A model generated the notes under the pieces. The model did not search any database and was not told the DNA's origin. It worked only from the letters and a program-made list of their open reading frames with translations. 62,000 bases of DNA from Phoronis australis (lineage: Eukaryota; Phoronida; Phoronidae), in assembly GCA_002633005.1 (NCBI GenBank), contig NMRA01000037.1:1-62000 (forward strand), written 5' to 3'. The translations under genes were made by a program, and so were the position numbers. Of this stretch, positions 1 to 13,392 are shown piece by piece (the first letter of the stretch is position 1; the number at the start of each line of letters is the position of its first letter).

Positions 1-2375
1 CAGCTATGGCTTGGAAACCAAACAGGGGAGTATAGCAAGACTGAGGGTGCCTGGTACCATTGTTAGTATCCTATTGATTATAGAGAGATCAGTTGTCTGC
101 TTTACTTGTTGGGTGTGACTGTATTCCCGCCTGTTTGTTCCTGAAGGGCCTAATCAATACGATGATGCAAAATCGTGATTTACGTTATGGAGTATTATAG
201 ATAGCTGTCAAAACCATTGCGACGTGCTACAGAGTTCTTTGGCTGTTATTGTAAAGATGCACTGGGAAACATACAAAAAATTACCGTTCGATATAATTAG
301 TGTTATTTGTTCATGCGTTAGCTGGCTGAGAAGTACAACACAATAATATGAGTGAATGTGTGCTTTGCTTTCTTCTCTAATCGATGCTATTGGGTTGTGA
401 GGTGTTCTGAGGTGGTGGAAAAAGCTTGAGTTTGAAAACTGTTGACTTGTTTTATGAGAAATGGCGACGCCATGCTATTTTGTTCACATTTTGCAAAATA
501 ATGAAACAATCATTCTTCATGGATGGAGGTTCATACATTAGGGGCATGAATTTAAGGTGATTTTTGTTGTCATTTTTGTCATGAGGGTTGCCTTTTTAGT
601 ATGGTCAGAGAGTCGTGAAGAAAAACACAGAAATGTCATTTTAGACTTTGACTAAGTAATTTTGTGCGTTTCTTGCAGTCTGTTGGGGACTAATTTTGAA
701 GACTGCACACCAAGATTTCTGGTTCAGGCCCCTTTGGATATAGCGGGTTTGACTCTAGGTGTCCGTTGTTTTCTACTTGTATTGCTAGACTTGCCACTGA
801 AACGCGGGTACATCACATGGCAACTATTCCTACAGTCATTTTCCCACCAGTAAAGTGCAACAGGATCTGTACCTGACTGACATCACTAGTGTAAGTGGGT
901 AAACAAAATGTCAGGGTACTTTAGACCTATAGGTATGTGTATGATGACTATGGATGATGACTTAATGGCTTGAAATGTAGAAAGCTGTTTGTAGATATTT
1001 TTCTCCCCTTGTTGTTGACTTTGATATTGCTCAGCTGGGTAATTATGTTCTGCCGATTCCTGTAGAGACGTAGATTTGAAAGTCTGCAGTAGGTGAGAGA
1101 TGTGTTGGCAGACCTTCGTCAATTTAGGACAGAATTTGGTGGATCTAAGGAAATTTTATGTTCTCATTTTTCTCGGTAAATAATACCTAAGCAGCTCCAA
1201 ATTAATGCTTTTTCTTGTTCTAGTTATGTAATATAGCTACCACTTAATAATACTTTGAAAAATTGTGGATATTCACAACTATGTAAGAAACCCTTGAAAA
1301 TAAAAAATTGGCAATTATTTTTGTTCGATGTTGCTGAGATTTTACGGTATCATTCATGCTTATTAAAATTGTCTACCCTATCATTAACTCCTCTGTTTTT
1401 TCTTCTTTCTTGTGACCCTTGAAAAAACTGTATTAAAAACACAGAATATTCATAGCAATAGATAAAGTAAAAAATCTTAATTTTTTAAAAAAATTATTCT
1501 AGAATTTCGAATTATTAAACGTTTTTCATCACTGTGCAGCAGTGGTTTTCATTACATCCAAAAAGTTTATGTAGAATTGTTTCTGTAAATCATTAAAATA
1601 TTACAACAAAACTGCTTGAATACCTTTATGTAATAAATGTGTGGATAAACTATATAATTATAACCAGTATTTACACGTAGTGCTTGTTATTTCAACTGAT
1701 CAAAATCTCTTCCTGTTAAGACACCCTATGTTGAATTTCATTTTGTTGATTTGCACTACGACACAACTGTCACAAAATAACATTTGAGTAATTTTGACTG
1801 TTTGTCACAATGTAGATTTGGAATTAAGAAAATGTTAGTTTTTACGCGGATGTATTTTTCCCAAAGTGAAGAACTTCTACAATAAACCCATTGCAGAATA
1901 CCTGTTACTAATTATGTAAATAGTAAACATATGTTAGACACTCTTCAGATTTAGTCAACACCCTGTTTACTTCAAACTTATATTAATATAGTTTTTTTTT
2001 TATAAAATAAAACCGACAACCTATGAATGTAAGCTCGGTTTTCTTGGAATTGCTTTGCATTAAGGGGAAACAGTTTTAAAAACGTTGATGTCGGATTTAT
2101 TGAACATGTAGATGTGTTTCTACTGTGCTTTATTGCGAAGTAACTTCTAGATAATTATGCCTACTAATGGAACATGGGCAGCAAAAATTAATTTTATAGA
2201 AATTAGCAGTAGTGCCTAGCCTCTAGCTTGGCAGTAGCAGCCGAACGTTTGTTTTAAGCACTTTTAATTGGTAAAGACACCGATCTTTTGTAATTTCCCG
2301 AATGTTTGACAGACAACGAGAATTGATGATTTGTAATAAATCACAAAAACACCATAGATTTTGTTGTTTTATACC
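1..2375. other. Non-coding, no feature supported
   Basis: AT-rich sequence. An acceptor-like TTTCTTGCAG at 669-678 precedes a short open frame (to 853), but the frame shows no similarity to SIK or any family I know. Treated as intron or upstream flank. Confidence 0.6.
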
Positions 2376-2385
2376 TATGGTGAAA

Positions 2386-2626
2386 GTGGAGGAGGCAGTG
2401 TGGCCTTGTGTGATAGGTATCCCTTCTTTACTCAAGGTCGTGGTTTCAAGTTCCACTAAGGGTCACTGCTAGACCCTTGAATCAGGTTTCTAGCTCCTCA
2501 ACTCGGTTTTAACTCTTAGTTAATAAAGCATAAAAATAGTTCCAGGTGATCAGTGCAATTGGCCCATATACGCGGCTTGCGCACGTCTGGTACAATGTGT
2601 ATCAGATCGCTTCCAATTATTTTTTA
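2386..2626 (+). repeat. tRNA-derived SINE, copy 1, with 10-bp target-site duplication
   Basis: The head GGAGGCAGTGTGGCC carries a degenerate A-box; a B-box-like GGTTTCAAGTTCC follows in GTCGTGGTTTCAAG. The body contains AGCTCCTCAACTCGG and TAAAGCATAA. The insertion is bracketed by the direct repeat TATGGTGAAA at 2376-2385 and 2627-2636, as expected for LINE-mediated retroposition. Confidence 0.8.
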
Positions 2627-5600
2627 TATGGTGAAACCTAATAATTTCATGAAGTATATCCCATCCAACAATAACCTCCAAATTGCGTAGTTCGAGTTTA
2701 AAACCGGTGATGCCCTCTAAAGGTTTTTTGGTTTGCTTACGTACTCATTCTCAATGACTGGCATTTACAGGAAATGTCTTAATCATGCTCTGTCCACGTA
2801 GGAAGCTGTTGATTAGCTGTGCATGGTCACAGTTGATCTGTTATTGTTTCAATGTTCTTCAGCAATTGAGGTTTGGTTACTTGTGTACCCAGGGGGGAGG
2901 GTACTCCCAAAGAACAGGTATACCGGAGCTTTGGCTCCTTGTACACCCGGGGGGGGGCTACTCTCATAGAAGAGGTATACTGGACATGTTGGTCAGAAGG
3001 GCGGCCTTGTCCAACACTAGGCCTGTTACATGAAATAAACCTATCTTTCAAAGGTGCTTTTTCTGAAAAAATCCTTTCACAAAGTTTCATTTTGGTAGTT
3101 GGAACCTTTACAAAATGTTCTTTTTTCAAACTACACAGATTTATGGAATGGTTTTTAATATCATGTCTTTGGTTAAAACTATTTGCAAAAGATGTACTCA
3201 TTTTTTGACATGTGTCATTGCTTCTTGTTTGTTAAAACTTCATCTATCCCAAAATCCTTATGAAAAGGTTTTGTTTGTGGAAGTATCCACTCTGTAACAA
3301 ATCTTTCTGATAAGGTGACTTTTTCATGGAAGCTCCCTGTAGTAACGATTACACACAGATAAAACTATTGAAATAGTAAGACCTCTTAGTTGGTCGGGAC
3401 ACATGTAGAGTTCAAGATTTAGAGACCCGATTTATAGACCAAAACAGACCAAGCCTAGTCACACAAATTGAATTACTTCACCAGGTTTGTTTTGTTGTCC
3501 TTGGTGTCTCAGACTGCCTCTGGCCTATTGGTGCCATTAAGCTTCCAATAAAAGCCTTAGTATTTATTAATATCATAAGTAACTTCCCTACAGGTACCTG
3601 AACTCCATTACTGTGGAGAAGCTTTGGTGTTAGCAGTGGTTAACCACCAAGGTTAAGTTGTTCCCATCAGCTTCAAAGTAAGACAATTAATTCAGCATTG
3701 TTATGACAGGGTGGCTGAGAATCAGCGATCTGAACAAACTAGGAGTATGGCCAATGGCAGGAACTAGTTTAGCATACGTTCAATGATTTTTTTTGATAAT
3801 GTGAAAAATCCAGCAAATACTGGGATAAATTGAATCAATGCTTATACTGCCAAAATAATAGATTAAAATAGTAACAGCTACTAATCTGTCACCCCAAGCT
3901 GTTGGCATACACAGTGATACCTGTCAATAACTTTGATGGCATTGAAGTAAATCATTCCCATTGTAGCGAAGCGGTGTTAAATATACCTGTTTACTCCGGA
4001 GTAAACTCGCACTGTTAACTTTGATCCAAGACCCAAGTTAAGTGTTCCCACTGACCAGAACTTCACTTACAGCAAAGCTTTGGAGCCAATGGGTCAGGCC
4101 TTATTGGTGGACATTCTTAGTGCCTTTGACTGTGGCCGGCCACCTGTTGATACTAAAAAAAGTTATAAAACACCAGGGCACTTATTAATTTTAGTGGAGC
4201 TCCAGACATGTCCTCTGTTGGAGACATCTAGGGCTTGTATTTATTACTGAGAGAGATATCAGCAAATGAAGGACTGGCCAGAGTCTTGTATTTTTTAAAG
4301 GCCTCGGGTTGTAATGGAGTCCCATTGTCCAAATCTGAGCCCTGTTTGACGTGGAGTTGACTGGCGTGGGATTCCTGTCCTTGTAGTTACAATGACCTTT
4401 ATCTCTGAAATATCAGTGTTATCAATATCATTATATAGGTAATACGGTATTAATGAGTTCTTGCCTCCAAAATCCCTTATACTAAATACTCATATTTACC
4501 TAGGTTGTAAGTAATCCTCGCCTGATACAAGTTCTGTTGAACCCTGTCTGAGGGATGTAAAAATGAATATGGTTCAACCAAACTTGTTTAGTTTAGTTTA
4601 TTTATTTTCAACACCTAAGGCATAAAGTTTACAGAAGAACTTGTATACCATAGGGATAATGAAAAAATATGTATCTTAAAAGGATACTAAAACCTGTTTT
4701 GATGATTTTTGCTAAGCCTTGTTGTGTCTTGCCAATGCATCAGTGGCGATGAAAGCAGGAATCATCTAAAACTGATACTCCTATGTCAAAGATTAGATAT
4801 TATGGCTCTTGGTGGGTGATCTATCACCACAGTTGCCGTGTAATTCGCTTAAAAGAGTAGGTCACGCTTGCTCTTTTAGCGGACTTTGAAAAGAGCTTTC
4901 AAATTTCCCTCCAAACTTTTGAGTGTTGTCTGAGATTACAGAACATTGTTTAGTATGAGAAATGGGTGGAAATGTCATTTTTAATGTCTGTTAATAGGCC
5001 AAAACGCATTGTGACATCCTCTTAATAAGTCCTCATCTAAGCAATAGGTGTTAAATAAATGAATTATGAACTTGCACCAACTAATGCTTCAAAAAACTTA
5101 CCTTCTGTCATGAAATCAATTCTAGATTAAGACCTTTTACCATTAAGAAATTGATTTAAAATTTTTCTTTAATGAAAATTGTGCGATTTTTAGACTTGTA
5201 AAGAACTGGTAGTTTATAATTGCTCGAGACCAGACTTAACAAATTGACAGCATGTCGTTTCGTTCGCGGAGAATGCTCCTGAGGATTAACGGACTGTCAT
5301 TTCTTTGGTAGAACTAAAATCTCTTCTCAACCTTTTAAGGAACAAGTTGAGACAAGCTTTATAACGAAAAGTAGTCTAAATGAAAAAATAGTTAGTCATA
5401 GAATGAACAGACAACATGTATCTTGATAAAATGTTTTTTAGGGAAATTACACTGATGGCTCTTTGATGGTGGGCCATGGCATCTTGCACTGTGACAACTC
5501 GCAGTGTAACATTACTGTTCCCCGTATAAAACAACTTCTACAATTAGGGTACTTCAGAACCATTGCTCTTTCTAATTTAAGTGTTCGCAATATTTGAGGA

Positions 5601-5653
5601 ATCAACCAGCAAGGAAACGCATAATGTTAGGTACCGTATTAGTCAGATATAAT

Positions 5654-5731
5654 GTGCCCCCCCCCAATTTGAGAACCAGTTTTCTCTACTGATTTATGGG
5701 CACCAAACTGGTTCTCATAATGTGGGCACGT
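5654..5731 (+). repeat. 76-bp hairpin repeat, copy 1
   Basis: GTGCCC and GGGCAC form the outer arms. The inner stem is TGAGAACCAGTTT paired with AAACTGGTTCTCA. The loop is TCTCTACTGATTTATGGGCACC. A second copy lies in reverse orientation at 43549-43622. Confidence 0.8.
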
Positions 5732-5973
5732 CATAGCAGGCCATTGCCTTCAAGTTGTGCATGATTGAGGAGTGCGCATCCGTGTATTTGATTTAATGTG
5801 CTGCATTCCACAACACATAAAATGTTATTGCGATCTTGGCCATTACCATAACTTGCGCTACCCATTCACTGTTGGCAAATACAATTGCAGCGAGGAAAAA
5901 AGCAGTCGCTTGTGGAATAGGCAATTTAAATTTATCATGCAAAGCTTATCATGGCTGTTGTGATGTCTACTCT

Positions 5974-6235
5974 GGGGTCTGTTTCATGAAAATTAAGTGA
6001 CTTAAGACTTCACGCAGAAATTTATCCATACGCTCCATATAACCTTTTCTGAGCAAAATGGCAAGTCTCCGAGAATATTCACATAACTGTTAGTTATTGA
6101 GATATTTTTTTTATAAATTATTCCTAGACTGTGATGCACTCACATAATTACTTGTCTAAACCTTTAGTCGCCAACTGTTAAGTGGGAACATAAGACCAAA
6201 TCTCTGCTATAAGTACTGTTCATGAAACGAGCCCC
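5974..6235 (+). repeat. MITE family A (TTTCATGAA termini), copy 1
   Basis: Ends are GGGGTCTGTTTCATGAA and TTCATGAAACGAGCCCC, an imperfect terminal inverted repeat. Next to the left end is AAGTGACTTAAGACTT. No coding capacity. Related copies lie at 52829-53022 and 55086-55304. Confidence 0.75.
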
Positions 6236-7689
6236 TGCTCTTGCTGCACAAGAAAACCCGATCAGTGGATGGTGGACAATGCCTTTACCAATAGCCAGTA
6301 TCTTGAAGCAAAAACCTGGCTTTCATGTTTTGATCTGGGTTTTATGATGCACGTGTTGTATTACTGGTTTAAGGCGACCAGTTCTTGTTTCATAGGAGCA
6401 GTATTTCCATTTCAATCGTGTAGATAATGTTTCCTGATGATGATTTGTGATTAAATTGAAATATTGACCAAGAAGAAATTTCTTTCCCATATTTGTCCTC
6501 AAGTTAACAGAACATTGTCTTATCACAAAGGTTATGTATGTTTAGGATTTGAGCAAGTAACAGAAGAGGTCAGTAACCCACTCCCCTATAGAAACAAATC
6601 CATTTGATGTGAACACAATACAAATGGTTGTTAATCTCAACAACAAAGAGCCGATTAATAACGATTTGTTATGACAAATGGTACCAGCCTGTATAAACTT
6701 TGGTCACTTAACCCCAGTGTTACCACTGGTTAATTAGGGGGGTCAGTTACTAATGACTCAACTCTCATAAATGATGTCTTTATCTGGATTTGTAGCTTGT
6801 TTTTTCTCACAAAAATCTAGAACCAATTTAAGGGAACTTTTTCAGTTGCATATCGAACAAGAAGAATAGCTAATATCTATTTTCAAGTTTTCAATCTTAT
6901 GAAGTACAATGCTGGTAATGCTCAGTTTTTACTTTGTGTTGGTACATGGCAACTGGATCGGTGGCACAGCTGCGACAATCATCACCCTTGGCCGAAGGTA
7001 GCGGTGCCTTGTCCCGTTTGCCACAAATTTCACACAGCCAGTTGTGTGCCCCATCTCCAGTCAACAGATGTGCTGCCCCCTGGTTGATCCTTCCCCCCTC
7101 TCAACTTAACACCTGGAGTTGTCTGCCAATTCCGCTTGCTTCGTCTCTGAGCTGGACCGCCCAGACCATTACGAGATACCCTCGAACACTATTGCACAGT
7201 ATGCATCTGTCAAGTTGTGATGAAACGGATATTCGTATTCGTTAAAAGAGTGTTGTTGACATCACAGTCATTTTGTTTGGTTGGAACTTTCGAAATCTAT
7301 ACCTCAACTACAACTTGTTTCTAATCCAAATCGTCATTATTCGAGTAAAATATTAGCTGCTATTAGCGACGACACTACCCTTTAATTGGTGACGATAACA
7401 GTGGCTCCTGGCGATAACTTCGATGATACCGCCACCGCAGCATCGATGCTCGGCCTTTAAGTCCACTTGTTTATTGTAAGGTAACTGGCATTGTTAACTT
7501 CGATCCAGGTCTGAAGTTAACTGTTCATGCTGATCACAACTCCCCAATCAACGTCACAATAAATTGAGACCATATTCTTTGTTAGTTAGCTGATATGATA
7601 CTTAATAAACTTAATTAACAGTTAGTAAGTAATCGGGTTAAAATTATTATTATGCTATTGTCGTATGGATCAACACCCATGTTGGTTTA

Positions 7690-7902
7690 AAAAATATAGT
7701 GAAGGTGGTGTGATACAAGTGGTGCTTTGATACAAGTTGTATCAGCTTTGTGCAAGCTGCTCAGTCGGGCCCATTTCACCAAACTCCTGGAACCATTTTC
7801 ATTTTTTAACGTATTCAATTGTGGGGTCCAGTGTGATTTAAACGTACAACCTTGTGAACAAGAGGCAGACACTCAGCCCACTAGGACACATTGTCTCCTC
7901 TA
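7690..7902 (-). repeat. tRNA-derived SINE, copy 2 (degraded)
   Basis: In reverse complement it reads GGAGACAATGTGTCCTAGTG, GGCTGAGTGTCTGCCTCTTG and so on, the tRNA-like head of the SINE seen at 31935-32183. The tail (TGATACAACTTGTATCAAAG) is divergent. No clear target-site duplication. Confidence 0.65.
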
Positions 7903-10900
7903 CATGTTGGTTGAGTGTCCATTTGCAGTTTTCAGAAATTCCACTTTTTAATTTACACAGCCAAGACTCTTAGATTCTTTAAAGCACCTTTAAACACCAC
8001 CAGTAATGCTTTTAGTCCCTAAAAACTTTACAACTGGTGACTACTAGAAGCAAACAGTGCATTGTTTTTATTCAGCCTATGTTTTTCGGTGTTTGACTTG
8101 GGTACGCCAGTTGACCTATTGCAAGCTCTTCCCCCTTGCGAAAAGTCGACAAACAAACAATAAGTTTTATGCGGCGACATGTTGTTTGTCAGGTAAAATA
8201 CCGGCTTGGAAACGAAGGCGTGTCAGGAAGTCTGTGTTCTGATTGGTCAGTTAAACTATCACTCAAAATTCTGGTGATAGGTCAATTGACCAGTAAAAGT
8301 GCAGTCTCATGAACCGTCCACCTCTACTTCTCAAAAATTTTTCTTTCATTTTACCCATGCTCGACATAAAGCCCACTGCCTGAGTTTCTCAATTTCAATG
8401 CCACGAGTGTTAACATTGGCGAATAGAGTAATTTGTATTGATTAAGTATAATATTTGCTTTATGTAAATAACTGCTATCAAAACTGATAATTAGTAAATG
8501 ATTATTTAAATAATCTGGTTAACAGTTGTGTTATCTTGATAATGGGAAAAAGGACCTGTGCGAGAGGTCATAACCATTTAGCCTGCAGACTAGAAATTTA
8601 GGCTTGTAATTCTAGAAGTTTTCCACTTACGGCTTGTTCCAGGGTTTCATTTCTGGCTTAGAAAATCAACTGCTGGGATTACTGACATTGTGGAGTCACC
8701 CCAAGTGTACATTTTCAGTTGGACCTCGTGGCGATGTTTTAATCAGCATGCTATTGTCAACAGCCCTATAGTCCTGCTTGGGTTATTGTAAGTCTATTGT
8801 CTCCCATGTCTGATGATGCCTGGCTCACTCGCAGGCCTTCATTCATTCAAGGTTTATTTTCCCAGCAAACACGTAGCAGTTGATGACTTTTTGCTGTCAC
8901 ACGGAATGTCCTGTTGCTCGCCGCAGGCATCGGTTACTCGGTTTTCAAACAGTTATTATGTCGAGTCGGCTACCTAGTTACGCTCACTGCATGCTGAGTT
9001 GTATTCGAATGCCCTGTTAAAAACAATTGTGCTTTCATTGACCGGAAGGCACAGAGATTGTTAGATATACATTGTTTCAAAAATGTCAGGCACGTTTGAG
9101 TGAATATTTTGTTTCCTTGGAGAATTGTGATGCCATTCAAATTTCCTGGGGCCAACATTGTGAGCTGTTTGTCGGTCCATACTAGAACATCAATTAATTA
9201 AGGTTTCATCAAAAATTTAGTAGTAAGTAAAAAGTGGTCAAAGGCAGGCTGAATGCAAGGCTAGAAAAATTGTTATTTTGGATAAATGCACTGAAATGCT
9301 GTTGACGCTATTAAATTTTGGCACCTTATGATACCAGGCCTTCCACACCAACGGACAGATCAGTGTTATGGAGTGTGGTTTACCGCGAAACGTTAGGGAA
9401 ACTGGTCGATTTTAAATTGGCCCTAATAAAAAAGTGGATTTCATATTGGAGCAGATGCTTTGTTGTTGGACAACAATGCATTCAAATATTCAGCATTCTG
9501 CAACTACGATTGCTTCATTTCATTTATCGTTCGCACAGACAGAATTCTTTGTAATTAAAAAAATACTCTATCAAAGCCTTTTGCTGCGTCACCCTCCGAC
9601 AACTTCAGTTACTCGATCACTAATTTTTGGGCCTGAAGAGGGAATTCCGCGCTATTTTTAAGTCTTTCTCAGAGAGGAATTAGACCACTATTCAACTTCA
9701 AAATCAAGGTATGGAAAGCCCTGACAGCTGTCATCAAAAACATATGATGAAATATTCAAAATTTTTAGCAATACACTGAGCTTTTCAAAACCTGGAATAT
9801 GACAGTTTTGGCAATTATTTTTGTTAGAATTTGAGGAAACTATGCTGATCTAGGAATTCTTGTATTTTCATTCGGAAATGGATGAACTTGCTATCTCTCG
9901 TAGTATGTACTAGCTGCTACCAAAATGAACTTCCTGCCTACTTACTCTTGTGACGATTTCATTTTTAAAAATGTGTTAAAGAATTTTCTCAAAAATTTTT
10001 ATTAAGCAAATCTCCATCTAACACGTGACTTTGCATCTAATGCCTGCTGCATGCCAGCTGCTTTTTCTCACCAACCGAGTTTGGACATTTTGTCATTCTC
10101 TGAATGCGCTATGTGAACTACAAGGCAATGTGCTGTGACAAGTGTGTCCTTCCTTTGGGGGGGTCTCGTTAATCATTGTTTAAGAAATCAGCTGGGAAAA
10201 TTGACAATTTTTGCTTTTTGCGTGGTAATTTTTTATTTACATTAGAAGACAGAAAAATCTATTTTTGTTTCCCGAAATGTTAGCTGAGGATGACAAATGT
10301 CACTGTTGCACTGTTGCCGACAAGAGGTGACACAGGAGACTAGTTTGAATCTGACATTTATCAATGTTCACTGTATATTTGTTGTCTATTATCTTCACAT
10401 CGCTGTAAAAAGTGTGCAGTAGCAGGACACTAATCAATTTTTGCCAATAACAAATAACTGACTAGTCGACTTACAGTAAAAAGTTATCCAGTTTTGCACA
10501 GCCTCTAAAATTTGTGACACTGGAATTCAAGCTGAAACGGAATTTTCTTTCCCAAAATTCAGACACTGTGTTTTTATCAACAAACTCCGAAATAAAATCT
10601 CTGAAAATAGCTTCCGAAGCAACATAATTCATCATTCATCCATCTTTTTTGAAATTCTTGAATTTGGCAGTAAATACTGCCCATTTCTAAAATTCCATAC
10701 GGTGCTCTGAACTTGACCAAAATATTAATTTTGCACCGTCTCCCAACTGAGGAATTAAATCAATTTCATTAAGTTTCTGACCACAGGTACATTTCTGTGT
10801 GGTCACAGCTAAGTGTCGGTTTCAGGTGTACTCAAAGGTCATGGTTTTTGGAGTCCTCCATCTTGTTTCTGTCTACGCCTGGTCTACTGCCATGTCATTA

Positions 10901-12111
10901 ACCAGTCATTATTTGTGGTATAAACATGATCTGCTTTTTACAAAGTGATCATCATGATCGTTTCTCTGCACCGGTTCTTCCTGGTTCAGTACAAGTACAT
11001 GACTAGTAAGAGCAATGTGCACTTTTGTATTTTCTGTATTAGTATTTGCTTCTTTTTATTTCATTGAACCAAAGAATTCCTATTACGTAATCTTCATGCC
11101 TGTTAGTATAGTCTCCTATTGCAAATGGTAGGTGCAAAATTGGGGTAAAGTGGAGCTTTTGCTATTCTCTCCATCCCCTCACCATTGACAATTTTTATCA
11201 CACCCAAGGTTGTCAGCTGAGACTAAAGATTGATGAAAGATGAGAGTGGAATTGTACTTGTCTGGCTTATGAGGAAACGTGACGTGATAGGAAATGTACC
11301 GTTGCGTTTTATTGACATATCATTGATTGTAGAATGTTTATTTCGAGGAAATTAAAGCTGGAAAGTGGGCTTGTGTTCTTTATTGTATTTTTTCTTTTTA
11401 ACTCGATTTTTTTACCTATTTTGATAGATTGGCTGAAGCTATTCGTTATACCGTGACCGGTGTCTTGTGTGCAGATATACATGTAGACTTGAAATTTAAG
11501 AACTGGTTGTCCAGTTTATGGAGGGTTTTCTTTGTAGTTGTTCCAACTTTCTCGTGTTTGGCGTGATTAAGGTATATGTGCGTGAATCCAGGTCATGCAG
11601 CTAGCAAAGACTGATTGATTTTTAGCGTGTTTTCTGTAAACAGGCTGAGCATGGTTGGATAAGCTATTGATTGAATCCAGTCTTTTGAGTCTACAACTGT
11701 CTCTGAGCTTGCTATTGAATGTTTGGTCATTTAGTGATCGGTCCTTCTTGGAAATGTTTTGAAATCAAGCCCACGTGGTTTATAAGGGGAAAGCAACTAT
11801 TTTTGATATAACTTTTATTTGAAATGAAAATAGTGGGTTATCTTAGACAGATATTAGTTACTGGTTCTTTGTCATTCTGTAACTTCACATGTAACAATGG
11901 AAAAGTTCGGTAAATTATCCAGCAAAAGCCCTGCACCAGCGAACGGCCTGAGTTTTGCGTCTGTATTCTCTTCTATTTACCTAAGACAATGACCAATACA
12001 GACTATGGGCAACTTTTTGTTGGGCAGTGTTTGCTCCATGAAAGTGAATGCAGGTGTAGGTTGCAGGTGGATGATGCAGACCTTATGCTGAGCCACTTCT
12101 ACTCCTCAATA

Positions 12112-12521
12112 GTGCTGTTTACACTACAAAAGTTGACACGGATCAGCTGACACAGAACGAGATGTTCCTGTGTGTAAACGGGACTGACACGGATCAAATT
12201 GACATGGCGGTGACAACTTTTGCCACCCGTTTGTGAGGTAGAGGAATTTGCGCTCAAACATCTTGTTCCGTGTCAATTATATGTCTAAACGCAAAACTGG
12301 GGCAAGGCAGAAAGGATCATCTCGCTTGTGCAATGACCTACATACGGGTTCTCTGTCTCAGCAACTCCCGCTATTTAAAAACCTGCGCATGTGCATTCCA
12401 CTCTCCAGCGTAGGTCTTGCCACAGTTAATGAGATTGCGTATGTAAACGGCCACTTGACACCGATCAAGTTGCTCTGTGTCAGTTGCACCGGGCCAAAAG
12501 TTGATGTCTACACGGGACTTA
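12112..12521. repeat. MITE-like element with ~70-bp imperfect inverted ends
   Basis: The left end (AGTGCTGTTTACACTACAAA, then CAGCTGACACAGAACGA) matches the reverse complement of the right end (AGTCCCGTGTAGACATCAAC, then CAACTGACACAGAGCAA). GTGTAAACGGGACTGACACG also recurs inside. The 108-residue open frame here is an accident of the repeat. Confidence 0.55.
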
Positions 12522-12648
12522 TTGTTATGTGCATAGTTATGGGGGCAGAGAAACTGGGATTAATATCTGTCTAAGGTAACCAAGGTTATTTTTATTTCTA
12601 GTAGATGTAACATCAAAAACGGCCCTGTTTTTCTTTTAAAAGAAGTGA

Positions 12649-13388
12649 TCACTATGAAACGCTCACTTTTGGAAATGAGTTCACCTAATTTTCCAGGTGT
12701 GCTACCTAGCTTAATGATTGGGAAGTTGTGTACCTGAAGGTGCTTTTCTTATCTTTTATCTGGGCTTAGACACATTGATGATTCTGAATTATAAACGGTT
12801 TACAAAACAAAAAAAGGAAAACACAAAATGACAGGAATCCATCTCTTGACCTATTTAGCTAGTGGTTTCCCCCATGGAATGATTCTGTTACTGAGTTGCT
12901 TCTTGAGATTTTGTTTGTATTTTGTCTCTTTAAAACAATTTGCAGTGCTATGTAGCTTGCCTGCTCATTGTGAAAGTTATGGTGTATGCCTGGGGTTAAA
13001 TATCTGCTATTTTTCTAAATGTGTTTCTTGTGTATAGATATCTTTTGGTCAAATTTTCTTTGAAACATTCGTTAAGGAGTAAACCACATTGGATTTAACG
13101 TGTTCGCGGATAACGGATGTCAGCAAGTCAATAGTGAGGCCCCAACTGGCCGAACACTGAGTTAACGGAATTGTCGAACTAAACCCTCGAGTGGCTCGTT
13201 GAGCATTAGTCCTTTATCCCAGGTGCTTGAGTTGGACTGGTTTCCCTGTCCGCGTGACGTCAATATGATGTCAGTTATTAGACAAATCCATTCCAATGGA
13301 AACTGATAATGATATTGACGTAGTTTTGCACGATTTTATTGATTTAATTTGAAAAACCTTTGACATCAGAGATTGTCGAGTGGGTTAC
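12649..13388 (+). repeat. Tandem duplication, unit 1
   Basis: A ~740-bp unit starting TCACTATGAAACGCTCAC and ending GAGTGGGTTAC, directly followed by an N at 13389 and then unit 2. The two are nearly identical apart from substitutions and small indels. Confidence 0.9.
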
Positions 13389-13392
13389 NTGG

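Larger units (their letters stand above)
2637..12111. other. Non-coding, repeat-rich stretch
   Basis: Apart from the repeats listed separately, there are related GTTAACTTTGATCCA / GTTAACTTCGATCCA blocks at 3960-4075 and 7440-7540, indicating an older dispersed repeat, and a family D relic at 5215-5385. No exon is supported. Confidence 0.6.

Noticed and set aside
13255-13262. TGACGTCA as a functional CRE in a SIK gene
   Set aside because: A single palindromic word in a duplicated non-coding unit, far from any known promoter; occurrence by chance is plausible.
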